A stretch of 64,000 nt of DNA, from the NCBI RefSeq assembly GCF_016458305.1, contig NZ_JAEMHL010000013.1:35291-99290 (forward strand). Reading direction: 5' to 3'. Each line of letters opens with the position of its first letter. Within the stretch, counting starts at the first letter, position 1. Below, piece by piece: positions 28,971 to 37,161 of the stretch. The position numbers were made by a program, and so were the translations under genes. Below the pieces are notes generated by a model, which had not been told where the DNA came from, did not search any database, and worked only from the letters and a program-made list of their open reading frames with translations. The stretch comes from Geomonas anaerohicana. GTDB lineage: Bacteria > Desulfobacterota > Desulfuromonadia > Geobacterales > Geobacteraceae.

Positions 28971-29978
28971 ATGGAATTCCGAACCACCATCCCCACCACC
29001 TTGCAGATCAGCTACGCGCTGGCGGTCATCGCCGTGATCACGGTGCTGCACTTCCACCTGCTGCCGGCGGTGTTCGCCGGCCTGGCGGTGTACGCGCTCA
29101 CCGCGAAGCTCGCGCTGAAGCTCCCGGTGCGCTGGGGGACGCTGACCCAGAAAGTGGCGCTGGCGGGGATCATCCTCTTCGTAATCGGCCTGGTGTCGGC
29201 GGTCTGCCTGGGGCTGTGGTCCTTTTTGCGCGGGCACCACGGCATGTCCAACCTGCTCGGGACCGCTGCGGAGACCCTGGACAACCTGAAGCGGAACCTC
29301 CCCGCGGAAATGACCGCCCTTCTGCCGGACACGGTGGACGAACTGCGCGAACAGGTGGTCACCATGCTGCGCGAACACGGCAAGAACATCTCCTCGGTCG
29401 GCATGTCCGGAGTGAAAACCTTCGCACACCTGGTACTCGGCATGGTGGTGGGGAGCCTCGCCGTCCTGCATCGCTTCAACAGGGATGCCGATTTTCCGCC
29501 GCTCGCCTCGCACCTGCACGACCGGCTCCTGAACCTGGCCAGCGCCTTCGACAAGGTGGTGTTCGCCCAGGTGAAGATCTCGCTGCTGAACACCGCCCTC
29601 ACCGCGCTCTACCTGGCGGTGATCCTCCCCCTGTGCGGGGTGCATCTCCCCATGACTACCCTCTTGATCCTGCTCACCTTCATCGCCGGGCTGCTGCCGG
29701 TGGTGGGGAACCTCATCTCCAACTTCACCATCGTGCTGATCAGCCTCGGGGTCTCCCCCATGGTCGGCGTCGCCTCGCTCGGTTTCCTGGTGCTGATCCA
29801 CAAGCTGGAGTACTTCACCAACGCCCGCATCGTCGGCAGTGAGGTGAAGGCGAGCGTCTGGGAGCTTCTGACGGCGATGCTGGTCATGGAAGCGATCTTC
29901 GGAGTGGCCGGCCTGGTCGCCGCCCCCGTGGTTTACGCCTGGCTCAAGGCGGAACTGAAAGCCTACCGGCTGGTCTGA
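28971..29978 (+). CDS. AI-2E family transporter (permease, PF01594 type)
   Basis: A 335-aa polytopic membrane protein with about seven hydrophobic segments and a central soluble part (residues 85-140). The C-terminal half carries the family-like run LILLTFIAGLLPVVGNLISN and LGFLVLIHKLEYFTNARIVG, then an export-like gate VAGLVAAPVVYAWLK. I prefer ATG 28971 because AAAAGGATGGTC precedes it; ATG 28965 is also open. The name comes from one member; substrates differ and none can be inferred here. Confidence 0.85.
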   Translation: MEFRTTIPTTLQISYALAVIAVITVLHFHLLPAVFAGLAVYALTAKLALKLPVRWGTLTQKVALAGIILFVIGLVSAVCLGLWSFLRGHHGMSNLLGTAAETLDNLKRNLPAEMTALLPDTVDELREQVVTMLREHGKNISSVGMSGVKTFAHLVLGMVVGSLAVLHRFNRDADFPPLASHLHDRLLNLASAFDKVVFAQVKISLLNTALTALYLAVILPLCGVHLPMTTLLILLTFIAGLLPVVGNLISNFTIVLISLGVSPMVGVASLGFLVLIHKLEYFTNARIVGSEVKASVWELLTAMLVMEAIFGVAGLVAAPVVYAWLKAELKAYRLV

Positions 29979-30144
29979 CCTGCATGCACTGGCCAAACGG
30001 CACCGCCGCAGTATGATTTCCGGCATGCCCGACCTCCAGCACACAAAGAGCCTGTCTGCTTCCCGCTCCGCCCCCCGCGCCGGCACGCCCCCCCGTCTCA
30101 CCCTCACGGGATCACTCCCCTGCACACCTTTAGCGCTTTGGACG

Positions 30145-31464
30145 ATGCGCCTTCTCCGCGTTCTCCTCCTGGTCCTCCTCCTTTGCTATCCCGACCCGCG
30201 CTGCGGAACGGCCGCAGCTCCCCCCGCCGCCACCCTGTACTACTTCTGGGGCGAGGGGTGCCCGCACTGCGCGAAGGCAAAGCCCTTCATCGAGGAGCTG
30301 CAGCGCCGGCACCCGGGGCTAAGAGTTGAATCGTGGGAGGTGCTCGAGCACCGGGAAAACGTACCGCGCCTGATGCGGATGGCGAAGGAGAGGGGGCGGG
30401 AGGCGACCGGTGTGCCGGTTTTCATCATCGGCAACCACTATTTCAGCGGCTTTTCCGAGCAGACACCGGCCCAGCTCGAGGGGGCGGTAAAGGAGGCGCT
30501 GCAGCAGCAGGTGGCGCCCCCCGCGGCGCCCGAGACCATCGCCCCCAAGACGGTCGCCCCCACGGCGGCGCCCCCAGCAGCTCCCCCACGGGCCGCCGAC
30601 CGGCTCACGCTCCCCGGTGTTGGAGAGATCGATCAGCGGCGACATTCCCTCCCCGTCTTCACGCTGGTGATCGCCTCACTGGACAGCTTCAACCCCTGCG
30701 CCTTCTTTGTGCTCTTCTTCCTTTTGAGCCTGTTGATCCACGCCCGTTCCCGGCGCCGCATGCTCCTTATCGGTGCTGTTTTCGTGCTGGCCTCGGGAGT
30801 GCTCTATTTCCTGTTCCTGGCTGCCTGGCTGAACCTGTTCCTGGTCGTCGGCACCCTCCCCGTCATCACCACCGCCGCGGGGGTACTGGCGCTCCTCATC
30901 GGCCTCGTCAACGTGAAGGACTTCTTCCTGTTCCGGCAGGGAGTGACCCTCGGCATCGCCGAGGGGAAAAAGCCCAGGCTCTTCGCGCGCATGCGTCAGC
31001 TTTTGAGGGCGGAATCGCTCCCTGCGCTGCTGGCCGGCACCTGCGTGCTCGCCGTCGCCGCCAACAGCTACGAGCTGTTGTGTACCGCGGGCTTCCCCAT
31101 GGTCTTCACACGCGCGCTCACGCTGCACCGGCTCACCGCCGCAGGCTATTACTTCTATCTCGCCTTCTATTGCCTGGTTTACGTGGTGCCGCTGGCGGGG
31201 ATCGTGGTGATCTTCACGGTTACCCTGGGGGGAAAAAAGCTCAGTGAATGGCAAGGACGGGTGCTCAAGCTTGTTTCGGGGCTGATGATGCTGGGGCTCG
31301 CTGTGGTGCTCCTGGTGAGGCCCGCGCTTTTGAGCGATCCGGCGGTCTCGGGCCTGCTGCTCGCGGCGACCCTCGCCGTCGCGGTGGTGCTCGCCCTCTG
31401 CTTCCGGCCGGCACGCGGGGGCGGGGGAGAAAACGGCGGGGTTACCCGGCGCAGGTCCCGGTGA
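30145..31464 (+). CDS. Thioredoxin-fold/DsbD-like transmembrane fusion protein
   Basis: A 439-aa membrane protein. A signal-like segment (MRLLRVLLLVLLLCYP) opens it. Residues 28-115 form a thioredoxin or glutaredoxin fold with active site CPHC and the cis-Pro loop GVPVFIIGN. A Pro/Ala-rich linker (125-155) follows, then six to eight membrane helices with Cys pairs in a DsbD/CcdA-like setting (FNPCAFFVLFF and ELLCTAGFPMVF). It may pass electrons from the cytosol to periplasmic thiols, useful for cytochrome c maturation. A longer start at 30013 is open but would hide the signal segment. The last 23 bp overlap the convergent kinase gene. Confidence 0.78.
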   Translation: MRLLRVLLLVLLLCYPDPRCGTAAAPPAATLYYFWGEGCPHCAKAKPFIEELQRRHPGLRVESWEVLEHRENVPRLMRMAKERGREATGVPVFIIGNHYFSGFSEQTPAQLEGAVKEALQQQVAPPAAPETIAPKTVAPTAAPPAAPPRAADRLTLPGVGEIDQRRHSLPVFTLVIASLDSFNPCAFFVLFFLLSLLIHARSRRRMLLIGAVFVLASGVLYFLFLAAWLNLFLVVGTLPVITTAAGVLALLIGLVNVKDFFLFRQGVTLGIAEGKKPRLFARMRQLLRAESLPALLAGTCVLAVAANSYELLCTAGFPMVFTRALTLHRLTAAGYYFYLAFYCLVYVVPLAGIVVIFTVTLGGKKLSEWQGRVLKLVSGLMMLGLAVVLLVRPALLSDPAVSGLLLAATLAVAVVLALCFRPARGGGGENGGVTRRRSR

Positions 31465-33946
31465 GGGCCAATCGGATCTTCTCCCCCAGGTCCGCCATGT
31501 CGAAGGGCTTCTGGATGAAGTTGACTTGGCGGTGGTCCACCCCCTTGTCCCGCAGGGTTTCCGGTGCGTAACCGGACATGTAGATGATCTTCAGGTCCGG
31601 TCGCAGGGCGAGGATGGTCTCCACCGCATCCCTGCCGCTCGCCCCCGGCAGCATTACGTCCGAAAGCACCAGGTCGATACTGTGTTCCGCCCGGCACAAC
31701 TCGAGAGCCTGGGTCGAGTTCTCGGCCAAAAGCCCGCGATACCCCATGTGCTCCAGCATCTTGAGGGTCATCCTACCCACGATCTCGTCATCCTCGACCA
31801 CCAGCACCGTACCCGTCGCCAGCCCCGCCGGGATTGCCTTCACCTCCGGGGCCCGCCCCTGGCACCGGGGAAGGCAGACCCTGAAGGTGGTCCCCACCCC
31901 CCGCTCGCTCTCCACGGTCACGAAGCCACCGTTCTGGGTCACCATGCCGTACACGCTGGCAAGGCCGAGCCCGCTCCCCTGCCCCACCTCCCGCGTGGTG
32001 AAGAAGGGATCGAAGACGCGCCGGCAGGTCTCGGGATCCATGCCATGCCCGGTGTCGGAGATGGCGATCTCCAGGTATTCCCCGGGCACAGCGTCGATGT
32101 TGGCGCTGCAGACCTCCTCCCCTGCCGTCACATTGTTGGTCCCGATGACCAGCTCCCCGCCGCCGGGCATGGCAGCGCCGGCGTTGCTGACGATGTTGCC
32201 GATGATCTCTTCCAGCTGGGCCGGGTCTATGCGCACCGGCCACGACTCCCGGCACAGCTTGAGGGAAATCCTGGTGCCACGCCCCGCCAGGGATGACACC
32301 TTGCGCGCCAGTTCCCCCAGCGCCTCGTTGACGTCGATCGTTTTCGGGGAAATGAGCTGCTGCCGCGAGAAGCACAAGAGCTGCGCCGTGAGGTCGCGGG
32401 AGCGCTGCGCCGCCTTGCAGATCGCGTGCAGGTTGTCGGCAATGCGCCGGTGGCCGTGATACTCCATACCGAGCATTTCCGCGTAGCCGATGATGACCGA
32501 CAGCATGTTGTTGAACTCGTGCGCCACCCCTCCCGCCAGGCGCCCCACCGATTCCATCTTGATGGCCTGCCTGAGCTTGTCCTCCAGGAGCTTCTGCTTG
32601 GTGATGTCGTTGATGATCATGCCGCAGTAACCCGGCCTGGGGCGGAACAGCCAGACCTGGCACCACTTGCCGTTGAAGAAGTAGCGTTCAAGGGCCAGCG
32701 GCGTCCCCTCGCGGGCCAGCTGGCCCAGGCTCTCCAGCTGTGAGGATTCGAAATCCGGGAGCAGCTCCAGCATGGTGCGCCCCACCAGGTCCTCCTCACT
32801 GCGGCCGGTGAAGGCCTCGAAGGCGGGGTTGACCTCGACGAAGCTGAAGTCGGCGGGGGTTCCCATCGGCCCCAGCAGCATCTTCAAAAGGGCGAAACCG
32901 TTGCCCATGTTCTCGAACAGCAGCCGGTACCTGTCTTCGCTCTCTTTGAGGCTGCGGTAGACGGTGCGGGCCGAGGCAATGGCCATGGCACAGACATTTG
33001 CGGCGCTGACGGCCAGGTTCAGGTACCTCTCGAGGTACTGCGGCAGGGCGAAGTGAGCCGCCCACAGCCACCCCACCAGTCCGTTGTGGCTTAAGCGCAC
33101 CAGGAAACCGGCGCCGTCACTCGCCACCTCGAACTTACCCTGCACCTCGGCGGTGAGCCGGCGCAGGACCCGGTCCTCGGTCACCGCCTCGCCGTGCCGG
33201 TACAGCGGCGCGCCGTTGCCCGGGATGAAAGCGGTCTCCCGCGCCCCGAACAGCATGGCGAACAGCGACAACAGTTCCTCGACCACGTGCTGCTCACCGC
33301 TGCTGCTGGAAATCCTGGAGAGCAGGTCGAGCAACAGCGCGTAGTCAGAGGCCGCGGCGGCGTCCTCCTCCCCTTCCTCCTTGCCTGCCAGTTCGCCCTG
33401 GGCCCTTTGCAGTTGCAGGGTTAGCAGCTCCAGGCCGACCGGGACCGTCTCCACCGGTCGCTGCACGAAGGCGCCGAACTCTTCCAGAGCGCTGCGGCTC
33501 TCCGGCGAGCTCCCTGTGTCGACCAAGGTGATCCTGGCGCAGCTCTCGGCGAAGAAATCGGCCCCGGTACTTTGGTCGAAGCCCCATCCGTCCACGAAAG
33601 AGCGCCAGCGGCTGAGCCACCCCGGGGTGACCAGGTAGCCGCCGGCAGCGGTGAGCCTCTCGAAGGTGTAGTCGCCGCAGATGAGGGCGGCGCAGTGGCG
33701 TCTCTTCAGCAACTGGACCCGGCGCAGGTCGTCGGGGGGCTCACCCAGGTGTCCCAGGCATTCGCCGCCGGCGACGATGGCCGGGGAGCCGCCGCACAGG
33801 CGACGCAGGTCGTCCCAGGAAACCGGCGGCCGGCCGCAGCCCCCGGCGAAGGTGGTGCATTCGGCAGCCCCCAGACACCCCCCGGCCAGAACGCTTTTCA
33901 CGTCCTCCCCCAGGGCCTCGCAGCAGTAGATGCGCACAGTGGCCAT
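31442..33946 (-). CDS. Hybrid histidine kinase with DUF1638-like N-terminus
   Basis: An 834-aa soluble protein. Residues 1-185 are Cys-rich (IYCCEAL; GGCLGAAECTTFAGGCG) and include YLVTPGWLSRW, features I associate with DUF1638, a domain met beside corrinoid methyltransferases. A GAF-like region (210-330) and a PAS (335-455) follow, then GGVAHEFNNMLSVI (His near 475), the ATPase (NIVSNAGAAMPGG; DTGHGMD; GSGLGLASVYG), and a C-terminal receiver (VVEDDEIVGRM; LSDVMLPGASG; QKPF). It starts 2 bp after the UroD-like gene stops and so is the third gene of the corrinoid operon. The domain call at the N-terminus is by eye. Confidence 0.83.
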   Translation of the reverse strand: MATVRIYCCEALGEDVKSVLAGGCLGAAECTTFAGGCGRPPVSWDDLRRLCGGSPAIVAGGECLGHLGEPPDDLRRVQLLKRRHCAALICGDYTFERLTAAGGYLVTPGWLSRWRSFVDGWGFDQSTGADFFAESCARITLVDTGSSPESRSALEEFGAFVQRPVETVPVGLELLTLQLQRAQGELAGKEEGEEDAAAASDYALLLDLLSRISSSSGEQHVVEELLSLFAMLFGARETAFIPGNGAPLYRHGEAVTEDRVLRRLTAEVQGKFEVASDGAGFLVRLSHNGLVGWLWAAHFALPQYLERYLNLAVSAANVCAMAIASARTVYRSLKESEDRYRLLFENMGNGFALLKMLLGPMGTPADFSFVEVNPAFEAFTGRSEEDLVGRTMLELLPDFESSQLESLGQLAREGTPLALERYFFNGKWCQVWLFRPRPGYCGMIINDITKQKLLEDKLRQAIKMESVGRLAGGVAHEFNNMLSVIIGYAEMLGMEYHGHRRIADNLHAICKAAQRSRDLTAQLLCFSRQQLISPKTIDVNEALGELARKVSSLAGRGTRISLKLCRESWPVRIDPAQLEEIIGNIVSNAGAAMPGGGELVIGTNNVTAGEEVCSANIDAVPGEYLEIAISDTGHGMDPETCRRVFDPFFTTREVGQGSGLGLASVYGMVTQNGGFVTVESERGVGTTFRVCLPRCQGRAPEVKAIPAGLATGTVLVVEDDEIVGRMTLKMLEHMGYRGLLAENSTQALELCRAEHSIDLVLSDVMLPGASGRDAVETILALRPDLKIIYMSGYAPETLRDKGVDHRQVNFIQKPFDMADLGEKIRLALTGTCAG

Positions 33947-33948
33947 GG

Positions 33949-34980
33949 TCACCCCCTCCCGCCGGTGAGCGGGTAGCGGCCGTATTCGCGCACTGCATCG
34001 GCGAGGACGGTCAGGGTAGTTTCGGGAACCTGCCAGGGGATCTCGCCGTGCTGGTCCGAGAGGATGAAGCCTCCGCCGGAGGCCGCGGCATCGATGGCCC
34101 CCTTGACCGCAGCCAGGGTGGCAGCCTCGTCCCAGGAGCGCATCCGGATGCCGTTGAGGTTGCCGACTACCGTGATCCGTCCGCGGCAGGCCTCCTTGAC
34201 CGTGGCGAGATCCTCCTCCCCCACCCCGACCATACCCGTGCCGGTGTCGATCAGGTCTTCCAGCAGGGCAAGGCAGGGACCGGAGGCGAGGTGGACGGCG
34301 GTCGGAGCGGCTATGGCGGCTATCACCTTTTTGGCGACCGGGTTGCCGAACCTGCGGTACAGGGCCGGGTCGACCAGCAACGAGGAGGCCAGAGGATCGA
34401 CGTAGGAAATGGCGTGGGCGCCGGCCGCCACCTGGGCATTGGCCCATTCGAGGCAGAAGGCGGAGTTGACCTCCATGAGCCGCTGCATCAGCTCGGGGCG
34501 GTCGAACATGAGGTCCAGGTAGCCTTCGAAGCCCAGCTGCAGCACCGGAAGCGAGAAGGGAGAGATGACGGCGCCCAGGACCGGGACCGCGTCGCCCACG
34601 GCACGCCTCAGGGCCCCTTGCGCCTCCAGCACCCGCCTGAGTCCCGGCTGGTCCGCGATGCGGGGCGGTTGCAGCGACGCGATCGCCTCGGCGGTAAGGG
34701 GCGGGGGGCCTGCGTTGGGAGGCCCGTCCTCCCTGAAGATGGTGCAGCCTCCCCATGCTTCGGCTTCCAGCGCCACGTGGAAATAGCCGCAGACGCAGTC
34801 GTGGCCGTAGCGCTCGAGCATGCGCAGCTGCCCCTTTACCACGTGCTCCGCCTTGGAGAAATAGTGCTCGATGGTGAGCCCCAGCTCGCGGGCGCCGTGC
34901 AGGGTGGGTAACAACAAGAGCGGTACCCGGTCCGGTTCCCGGTGCGACGCCGTGGTGAGGATGCGCTCCATGCTGGTCAT
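33949..34980 (-). CDS. UroD/MtaA-family protein, zinc-site Cys apparently lost
   Basis: A 343-aa TIM-barrel protein of the uroporphyrinogen decarboxylase/MtaA-CmuA group (MERILTTASHREPDRVPLLL at the start; GYLDLMFDRPELMQRLMEV in the middle). MtaA-type methyltransferases bind zinc with an HxC motif and a later Cys. Here the HxC place reads HLASGPC (Ala at the Cys position) and the later block reads FILSDQHGEIPWQVPE, with no Cys in the usual GC spot. This suggests changed or lost catalysis. ATGA overlap with the corrinoid gene upstream and a 2-bp gap to the kinase downstream show tight coupling. Confidence 0.82.
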   Translation of the reverse strand: MTSMERILTTASHREPDRVPLLLLPTLHGARELGLTIEHYFSKAEHVVKGQLRMLERYGHDCVCGYFHVALEAEAWGGCTIFREDGPPNAGPPPLTAEAIASLQPPRIADQPGLRRVLEAQGALRRAVGDAVPVLGAVISPFSLPVLQLGFEGYLDLMFDRPELMQRLMEVNSAFCLEWANAQVAAGAHAISYVDPLASSLLVDPALYRRFGNPVAKKVIAAIAAPTAVHLASGPCLALLEDLIDTGTGMVGVGEEDLATVKEACRGRITVVGNLNGIRMRSWDEAATLAAVKGAIDAAASGGGFILSDQHGEIPWQVPETTLTVLADAVREYGRYPLTGGRG

Positions 34981-35645
34981 GACTCGCCCTCCCGCAGCCG
35001 CGCCAGGGCGGACAGCACCTGCGAGGCGGTGTCGCAGCTCAGGTCCGCCCCCACCTCCCGGTGCAGCGCCGGATCGAGGCGGAAGGGAGCGCCTCCCACC
35101 ACGATGCGGCACTCCAGGCCGAGTTGGTCCAGGGCGTCGCGCACCTCGCGCACCTTGAGGGCGGAGGGGAGCATCAGTGCCGAGATGAGCAGTATCCGCA
35201 CCCCGTCCCGTTGCACGCGCCGAACCAGCTCATGCACGTCTACGGTGCCGTAATCGAGATAGGGGATCCCGGCTCCCTTGAGCACGAAGCCCACCAGGCG
35301 TTTGCCCAGCAGGTGGTAGTCCTCGAGCACCGCCAGCGCCACCCGCCTGCGTTCCTGCGCCGCTGCGGAACGCCCTCCGAGCACCTCTTCCATGAACTCC
35401 TCGCACAGGCGCCCGCTCATGTACACGTGGGAGAGGGAAAGCTCGCCGCGGTCCCACTTCTCGCCGATCACGGAAAGGGTCGGTGCGATCACCTGTTCGC
35501 AGAAACTCAAGGGGGAGAGACCGGAATCGGCGTGGATGCGCTGCACCGCCAGCCGGTCCATGCCGACGAGGGCGGATTCCAGCAGCAGCACAGGCGAACT
35601 GTCGAGATAATCGGCAGCGTTACCGGAATAGCAGGAGGTGACCAT
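34977..35645 (-). CDS. Corrinoid (cobalamin)-binding protein, MtaC/MetH-type
   Basis: A 222-aa protein. Residues 15-85 form a helical cap (VIAPTLSVIGEKWDRGELSLSHVYMSG) and the rest a B12-binding Rossmann domain. The cobalt-ligand motif DxHxxG is present as DYHLLGKRL, and SALMLPSALK and IVVGGAPF are the other family loops. The ATG follows TCTGGAGAGATAC. The following UroD-like gene overlaps by 4 bp (ATGA). No methanol or methylamine methyltransferase (MtaB type) lies nearby, so a carrier for catabolism is less likely than a sensory or regulatory use. Confidence 0.87.
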   Translation of the reverse strand: MVTSCYSGNAADYLDSSPVLLLESALVGMDRLAVQRIHADSGLSPLSFCEQVIAPTLSVIGEKWDRGELSLSHVYMSGRLCEEFMEEVLGGRSAAAQERRRVALAVLEDYHLLGKRLVGFVLKGAGIPYLDYGTVDVHELVRRVQRDGVRILLISALMLPSALKVREVRDALDQLGLECRIVVGGAPFRLDPALHREVGADLSCDTASQVLSALARLREGES

Positions 35646-35960
35646 GTATCTCTCCAGATAGCAACTTGTTGCACGTGAACGACAAGCAGATCCAGTCAAT
35701 ATAGCTTCAAAGTCAGGGGAATCGAAGAAGAGTTTCGGTTAGGAGTAAAACCTACACCTCCTTCTGAAATTAATCTACTGCAATGTACTCGTTTTCGACT
35801 GCCTTGGAGCTCTTTTGACTGTTTTTTGAATTCTTTGTGACTGCAATCACGCTCATTGTGACAGTCTTCGCGGGCGCCTCTCCGCCGGCAAAAAGGTCGT
35901 CATTGACTGGAGCATGCAAAACATTATTATTTCCTAATCTTTTTTGGAGAGGTGGTACCA
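35646..35960. other. Divergent control region between corrinoid operon and glf
   Basis: 315 AT-rich bases with no gene. It holds several TGACTG words (near 35797, 35816, 35838, 35904) and one CRP-like dyad. Promoters for both directions must lie here; I could not fix them. Confidence 0.6.
35836..35851. promoter_or_regulatory. CRP/FNR-type palindrome
   Basis: TGTGACTGCAATCACG, close to the CRP consensus TGTGA-N6-TCACA. It is 110 bp before glf and 191 bp before the corrinoid gene. Confidence 0.45.
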
Positions 35961-37097
35961 ATGGGTGCATTCGACATCGTGGTCGTGGGAGCGGGGATTT
36001 CGGGGTCGACACTGGCAGAGCGCTACGCCTCGTGCGGGTGGCGGGTGCTGGTGCTGGAGAAGCGCCACCATATCGGCGGCAACTGCTACGACAGTTTCGA
36101 CGATCATGGCATCCTGATCTCCAATTACGGGGCCCACCTGTTCCACACCGAATACGAGGACGTGTGGCGCTACGTGAACCGCTTCTCGGCCTGGTATCCC
36201 TACGAGCACCGGGTGCTGGCCCGTGTGGACGGCAAGCTGGTGCCGATCCCGGTCAACATCACCACGGTCAACTCGGTGTTCGGGCTCACCCTGCAATGCG
36301 AAGCAGAGATGCTGCGTTTCCTGGACCGGGTGCAGGTGAAGCATTCCGCGCCGAAAAACGGCGAGGAGGCCGCGCTCGCGCGGGTGGGGCACGTGCTTTA
36401 CGAGAAGATGTTCAAGCACTACACCAAGAAGCAGTGGAACAAGTACCCGCACGAGCTGGACGCCTCGGTGCTGCAGCGGATTCCCATCCGGACCAACTTC
36501 GACGACCGCTACTTCAGCGACCGTTACCAGGCCCTCCCGGAGCACGGCTACACCAGGCTCTTCGAGAAGATGCTCGACCACCCCAACATCGAGGTGCGCC
36601 TGAACACCGACTACTTCGACGTGAGGGACACGGCCGAGGTGCGCTGCTGCCGCAAGCTCTTCTACGCCGGCCCCATCGACCGCTTCTTCGATTACCGCCA
36701 CTCGCGGCACAGAAAGCTGCAGTGGCGCTCCATCCACTTCGAGTGGATCACCCTGGACCAGGCGTACTTCCAGGAAAACTCGGTGATCAACTACCCCAAT
36801 CCCGCCGACGGCGAGTTCACCCGCATCGTCGAGTACAAGCACTTCACCCGCCAAAAGCACGAAAAGACCACCATCTCCCGCGAGTACACCACCGACGAGG
36901 GGGACCCCTACTACCCGGTCCCCAACCCCGACAACGACGCCATCTACCGGCACTACCAGGAGGAGGCGGATCGGCTCTCCAACGTGCACTTCGTCGGGCG
37001 CCTGGCCAACTACAAGTATTTCAACATGGACCAGGCCTTCAAAAACGCCCTCGACCTGTTCCACAGCCTGGAAGGGGACGCCGCGTCCCGGTTGTAA
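35961..37097 (+). CDS. glf: UDP-galactopyranose mutase
   Basis: A 378-aa FAD enzyme that converts UDP-galactopyranose to UDP-galactofuranose for cell-surface glycans. The N-terminus FDIVVVGAGISGSTLAERYA is the FAD loop, followed by KRHHIGGNCYDS and GAHLFHTE. Later family blocks are YTKKQWNKYP and FVGRLANYKYFNMDQA. The start ATG at 35961 follows GGAGAGGTGGTACCA; an ATG 9 bp earlier is less well placed. It opens the galactose island, 64 bp before the GH2 gene. Confidence 0.95.
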   Translation: MGAFDIVVVGAGISGSTLAERYASCGWRVLVLEKRHHIGGNCYDSFDDHGILISNYGAHLFHTEYEDVWRYVNRFSAWYPYEHRVLARVDGKLVPIPVNITTVNSVFGLTLQCEAEMLRFLDRVQVKHSAPKNGEEAALARVGHVLYEKMFKHYTKKQWNKYPHELDASVLQRIPIRTNFDDRYFSDRYQALPEHGYTRLFEKMLDHPNIEVRLNTDYFDVRDTAEVRCCRKLFYAGPIDRFFDYRHSRHRKLQWRSIHFEWITLDQAYFQENSVINYPNPADGEFTRIVEYKHFTRQKHEKTTISREYTTDEGDPYYPVPNPDNDAIYRHYQEEADRLSNVHFVGRLANYKYFNMDQAFKNALDLFHSLEGDAASRL

Positions 37098-37161
37098 ATC
37101 GCCGTTGCCCTGCTAGTCTTTGCGGGTGAATTTTTTCTAATCCTTCATCGAGGCTTGGCGC

